Shown one piece after another: positions 6,882 through 9,419 of a stretch of DNA of 9,419 bases. The stretch is from Candidatus Geohydrothermomicrobium daggyaiense (GTDB lineage: Bacteria; Actinomycetota; Geothermincolia; Fen-727; JACVIW01). The stretch lies in contig JACVIW010000075.1 in the NCBI GenBank assembly GCA_015711695.1, forward strand, positions 1 through 9,419, written 5' to 3'. Under the pieces are notes generated by a model that saw nothing but the letters and a program-made list of their open reading frames with translations, was not told the origin of the DNA and did not search any database. Both the position numbers and the translations under genes were made by a program. The stretch's first letter is position 1. Each line of letters starts with the position of its first letter.

Positions 6882-8189
6882 GTGGTGACGGAATTGTACA
6901 ATCCTCAAATTGAAGCCATGCCCCGAAATGAATTAAAGGAACTGCAACTCGAAAGATTGAGGCAGACTGTTAAGCGCTGCGAAGAGATGGTTCCTTTTTA
7001 CAGAAAGAGACTTCGAGATGCGGGTATAACCTGGAAAGAGATCACCTCGCTTGATGATCTTCGGCGAATTCCATTTACGACCAAAGATGATTTGAGAGAT
7101 AACTATCCTTTTGGCATGTTTGCGGTGCCCGTGAGAGAAATCGTTCGAATTCACGCATCTTCAGGTACAACCGGGGTACCCACTGTCGTTGGTTATACGA
7201 AAAATGATATTGATATGTGGTCTGAATTGATGGCGCGCGCCCTGGTGGCGGGTAAAACTGAAAAATCCGACATTGTTCAGGTGGCTTATGGATACGGTCT
7301 GTTTACCGGCGGACTTGGATTTCACTACGGGGTGGAACGACTAGGGGCTTCGGTAATCCCGATTTCCGGTGGCAACACCAAAAGACAGATAAGGATGATG
7401 GTCGATCTTGGTACAACGGTTCTTTGCTGCACGCCCTCGTACGCTTTGTATATGGCTGAAACCGCGGAAGAGATGGGCATTGATTTCAAAGAGCTTAAAC
7501 TGAAATCAGGCATCTTTGGAGCCGAGCCGTGGAGCGACAGGATGAGAGAAAAAATCGAGAGGATATTGAATCTCTCGGCTTTTGATATTTACGGGCTTTC
7601 TGAAGTCATGGGTCCCGGTGTTGCAATCGAGTGTGAGCACAAACAGGGCCTGCATATTTTTGAGGATGCATTTATCCCTGAAATAATAGATCCTGATACC
7701 GGTGAGGTTCTCTCACCCGGTAAGCAGGGCGAGCTTGTTTTTACGACACTCACCAAAGAGGGAATGCCGCTATTGCGTTATCGCACAAGGGATATCAGCA
7801 GTATTGATGAGGGCGAATGTCCCTGTGGAAGAACCCACGTGAGAATGAGGAGAGTCAGCGGAAGGACCGATGATATGCTCATTATCAGGGGTGTGAATAT
7901 TTTCCCATCCCAGATTGAATCAGTGCTTATGAACATTGAGGGATTATCGCCCCATTATCAACTGGTTGTTGATAGGGTGGGTGGTCTTGATATCCTGGAG
8001 GTTCAGGTTGAGGTTACCGAGGAGATGTTCTCAGACAGGGTTCGCGGTCTTGAGGAATGGGAAGAGGTCATACAGTCTGAGATTGAAAGTTATCTTGGAA
8101 TATCGGTGAAGATTACCCTTGTGGAACCCAGGACAATAGCACGAAGCGAAGGGAAAGCTATAAGAATAATAGACAACAGGGAGATATGA
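6882..8189 (+). CDS. paaK: Phenylacetate-CoA ligase family (AMP-forming aryl-acid CoA ligase)
   Basis: This 435-residue protein has the normal length for PaaK. It should activate an aryl acid with ATP to an acyl-adenylate and then transfer it to CoA. Motifs in order: the phosphate-binding SSGTTG at 93-98, the adenine/acyl region YGLSE at 237-241, LLRYRTRD at 297-304, GECPCGR at 311-317, the hinge and C-terminal domain entry GRTDDMLIIRGVNIFP at 327-342, and a candidate catalytic Lys425 near the C-terminus (SEGKAIRI). All key positions are intact. The start is GTG at 6882, with another GTG immediately after, behind an AAGG-type site. The tandem-ACT gene follows after 15 bases; this ligase-ACT pairing recurs in anaerobes and archaea that ferment amino acids. 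No other phenylacetate-degradation gene is present, so the natural substrate may be phenylacetate, indoleacetate or a related acid. Symbol is by family resemblance. Confidence 0.9.
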   Translation: MVTELYNPQIEAMPRNELKELQLERLRQTVKRCEEMVPFYRKRLRDAGITWKEITSLDDLRRIPFTTKDDLRDNYPFGMFAVPVREIVRIHASSGTTGVPTVVGYTKNDIDMWSELMARALVAGKTEKSDIVQVAYGYGLFTGGLGFHYGVERLGASVIPISGGNTKRQIRMMVDLGTTVLCCTPSYALYMAETAEEMGIDFKELKLKSGIFGAEPWSDRMREKIERILNLSAFDIYGLSEVMGPGVAIECEHKQGLHIFEDAFIPEIIDPDTGEVLSPGKQGELVFTTLTKEGMPLLRYRTRDISSIDEGECPCGRTHVRMRRVSGRTDDMLIIRGVNIFPSQIESVLMNIEGLSPHYQLVVDRVGGLDILEVQVEVTEEMFSDRVRGLEEWEEVIQSEIESYLGISVKITLVEPRTIARSEGKAIRIIDNREI

Positions 8190-8204
8190 TTGGGGTGAGA
8201 ACTA

Positions 8205-8636
8205 ATGACAGTAAAGCAGATATCAGTTTTTCTCGAGAATAAATCAGGAAGACTTCTTGAATTGACGCGATGTCTGGGGGACGCGGGAATAAACATTAGA
8301 GCTCTGTGTGTCGCTGATACAATGGACTTCGGTGTCATAAGACTGATTGTTGACGATCCGGAAAAAGCGCACCAGGCGCTTAAGTCGGCGGGATTCACAG
8401 TGAAAGAAGCTATCGTATTTGCCGTGGAGGTTGATGACAGGCCCGGTGGCCTTGCCAGTGTTTTAAAACCGCTTGTGGACCAAGAAATTAATGTTGAATA
8501 CCTTTACTGCTTTCTCGAGAAAGCGGGGGATAATGCGGTTGTGATTATCAGGGTGGAGGAAGCAGAGCAGGCGATAGGCGCGTTGAAAGCGGCAGGCTTC
8601 AGGGTAATTCCTCCGGAAGAACTTTACTCAATGTGA
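8205..8636 (+). CDS. Tandem ACT-domain protein
   Basis: The protein has 143 residues and is built of two ACT domains, about 4-70 and 72-140, with no enzyme domain. Each begins with the usual beta strand and glycine turn (ISVFLENKSGRLLEL, Gly15; VEVDDRPGGLASVL, Gly81) and ends with a KSAGF or KAAGF strand (60-64, 128-132). ACT domains bind amino acids at dimer interfaces, so this is probably a sensor or regulatory subunit, most likely for the ligase encoded just upstream. It has a good GGGGTGAG site ending 5 bases before its ATG. Its stop codon overlaps the start of the next gene by 4 bases. Family is clear; the bound ligand is inferred only in class. Confidence 0.9.
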   Translation: MTVKQISVFLENKSGRLLELTRCLGDAGINIRALCVADTMDFGVIRLIVDDPEKAHQALKSAGFTVKEAIVFAVEVDDRPGGLASVLKPLVDQEINVEYLYCFLEKAGDNAVVIIRVEEAEQAIGALKAAGFRVIPPEELYSM

Positions 8637-9061
8637 TAGTTATGGGTGTGGTTTCTGGCTCTATAGAGGTAAAAACTAAAGGCAACTGCGACGTAATTGA
8701 TATTACAGCGGAAGTGTCTAAAGTTGTCAGGGATTCAGGCCTTAAAGACGGAATTGTGACGGTTTTCGTGCCCGGTTCCACTGCTGGAGTGACAACTGTT
8801 GAGTATGAGCCGGGGCTTGTGGAGGATGTGTCAGAGTTATTTGAAAGGCTTGCTCCCGCGGGAAAGAATTACCATCATAACTTGAGATGGCATGACGGCA
8901 ACGGGCATTCTCACGTGAGAGCGGCGATTCTGGGACCTTCTCTCAGCGTTCCTTTCAGGGATGGTAAATTGTTACTAGGTATCTGGCAGCAGATTGTCTT
9001 TGTAGATTTTGACAATCGCTCAAGGGAAAGGGAGATTCTCTGTCAGATTATCGGTGAGTGA
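8633..9061 (+). CDS. yjbQ: YjbQ/UPF0047 family protein (secondary thiamine-phosphate synthase type)
   Basis: The 142-residue length fits the family. Its hallmark is visible at 80-96 (YHHNLRWHDGNGHSHVR), where clustered His and Asp residues form the likely metal or substrate site. GIWQQIVFVDFDNRSRER at 116-133 is the conserved C-terminal motif, and FVPGSTAGVTTVEYEP at 45-60 the conserved central one. YjbQ homologues have weak thiamine-phosphate synthase activity, but their main cellular role is unsettled. The GTG at 8633 overlaps the ACT gene stop by 4 bases, which suggests translational coupling; a GGAAGA lies 12 bases upstream. The ATG at 8642 is the alternative. It is the last gene of the cluster. 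Confidence 0.92.
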   Translation: MIVMGVVSGSIEVKTKGNCDVIDITAEVSKVVRDSGLKDGIVTVFVPGSTAGVTTVEYEPGLVEDVSELFERLAPAGKNYHHNLRWHDGNGHSHVRAAILGPSLSVPFRDGKLLLGIWQQIVFVDFDNRSREREILCQIIGE

Positions 9062-9152
9062 TCTCCTAAAACCATTTGATTTGTATAACCATAGATATGA
9101 ATAGGTAGGCTGGGGTTTGGTTTCTTATGTGCTCTTTTTAATAATCTCGTAT
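9062..9152. other. Convergent intergenic gap
   Basis: This is the 91-base gap between two converging genes. A shared terminator would be expected, but no compact GC-rich hairpin followed by a T-run is visible on either strand. Confidence 0.5.
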
Positions 9153-9419
9153 TCATGAAGCGTCTATTTTCTTAATGATAGCGTGTGCGATAATTTTAGC
9201 CATTTCAAGCGAGGACTGTTTTATCCTATCATATGTGTCGTACCTGCTTCTCCAGCCAGGGTAAGCTGATCCGGAAGTTCCGGCGATAGTTATTGCATTG
9301 ATTCCTCTTGCTTGGGCAACCATTGCATCGCTCTTCTTTACCCGGCATGAACCAAAGCCAGTATTTAATCCTAAAGAATTGATGGCCTCCTTGCATATTC
9401 TCTTAAGTCTTCTTTTCGG
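9153..9419 (-). CDS. M28-type metallopeptidase, C-terminal fragment (N-terminus outside window)
   Basis: The last 88 residues of a minus-strand gene are present, ending in TGA at 9153-9155; the start lies beyond the right edge. The segment SDAMVAQARGINAITIAG matches the M28 (aminopeptidase/glutaminyl cyclase-like) pattern of 'SD...F...GIPA'. WRSRYDTYDRIKQSSLEMAK matches the terminal 'H-T-x-x-D-T-x-x-x-I' helix. In active M28 enzymes the His of that motif is a zinc ligand; here Arg occupies the place (codon 9249-9251). Only a short part is visible, so the family call rests on these two motifs. If correct, it would be a two-zinc peptidase or a degenerate member that has lost one metal ligand. 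It converges on the yjbQ gene and is not part of that cluster. Confidence 0.6.
   Translation of the reverse strand, partial: PKRRLKRICKEAINSLGLNTGFGSCRVKKSDAMVAQARGINAITIAGTSGSAYPGWRSRYDTYDRIKQSSLEMAKIIAHAIIKKIDAS

Noticed and set aside
9068..9123. AAACCA/TGGTTT inverted repeat in the convergent gap
   Set aside because: The loop is over 40 bases and the stem is short and AT-rich; no T-run follows on either strand.
1..9419. RNA genes, CRISPR arrays, insertion sequences and phage genes
   Set aside because: I looked for tRNA-like cloverleaf sequence, regularly spaced repeats, transposase motifs and terminal inverted repeats and saw none. Almost all of the sequence is accounted for by the genes listed.

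Overview
The window reads as an ordinary chromosomal stretch of an uncultured, probably anaerobic bacterium. Base composition is moderate by eye. Genes are tightly packed, Shine-Dalgarno sites are purine-rich, and TTG and GTG starts are common. The tandem 'W-Y/F-F-A-E-G-C-T-R' modules in the secreted protein are of a kind I associate mainly with deep-branching Actinomycetota and some other environmental lineages. That placement is recall, not a search, so taxonomy is low confidence. I see no RNA gene, CRISPR array, insertion sequence, prophage gene or integration scar.

Layout, left to right. (1) On the minus strand, bases 1-1667 hold a long reading frame cut off by the window edge. It looks like a C45-type acyltransferase/hydrolase of the Ntn fold with a helical TPR-like tail. 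By eye alignment it carries Thr where this family normally has its Cys nucleophile. (2) A 334-base divergent intergenic region (1668-2001) separates it from the next gene. (3) On the plus strand, 2002-5469 encodes a 1155-residue exported calcineurin-like metallophosphoesterase with an Ig-like domain and four C-terminal repeats of about 105 residues. (4) A short spacer (5470-5597) leads into a co-directional cluster ending at 9061: a small TPR protein, a HAD-IIA phosphatase, a PaaK-type aryl-CoA ligase, a tandem-ACT protein and a YjbQ-family protein. Spacings are 66, 30, 15 and -4 bases, which suggests one transcript. (5) A 91-base convergent gap is followed on the minus strand by the C-terminal 88 residues of an M28-type metallopeptidase, whose expected final metal-ligand His appears to be Arg.

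How the genes may work together. The aryl-CoA ligase and tandem-ACT pair is a recognisable combination. The ligase would activate an aryl or branched organic acid (phenylacetate or a similar product of amino-acid breakdown) to its CoA ester, and the ACT protein is a likely amino-acid-sensing partner. The HAD and YjbQ proteins are general small-molecule enzymes whose link to this step is not evident from sequence. The two outer minus-strand genes and the secreted phosphoesterase appear to be independent units. The most unusual observations are the apparent nucleophile change in the C45-like protein and the His-to-Arg change in the M28-like fragment.
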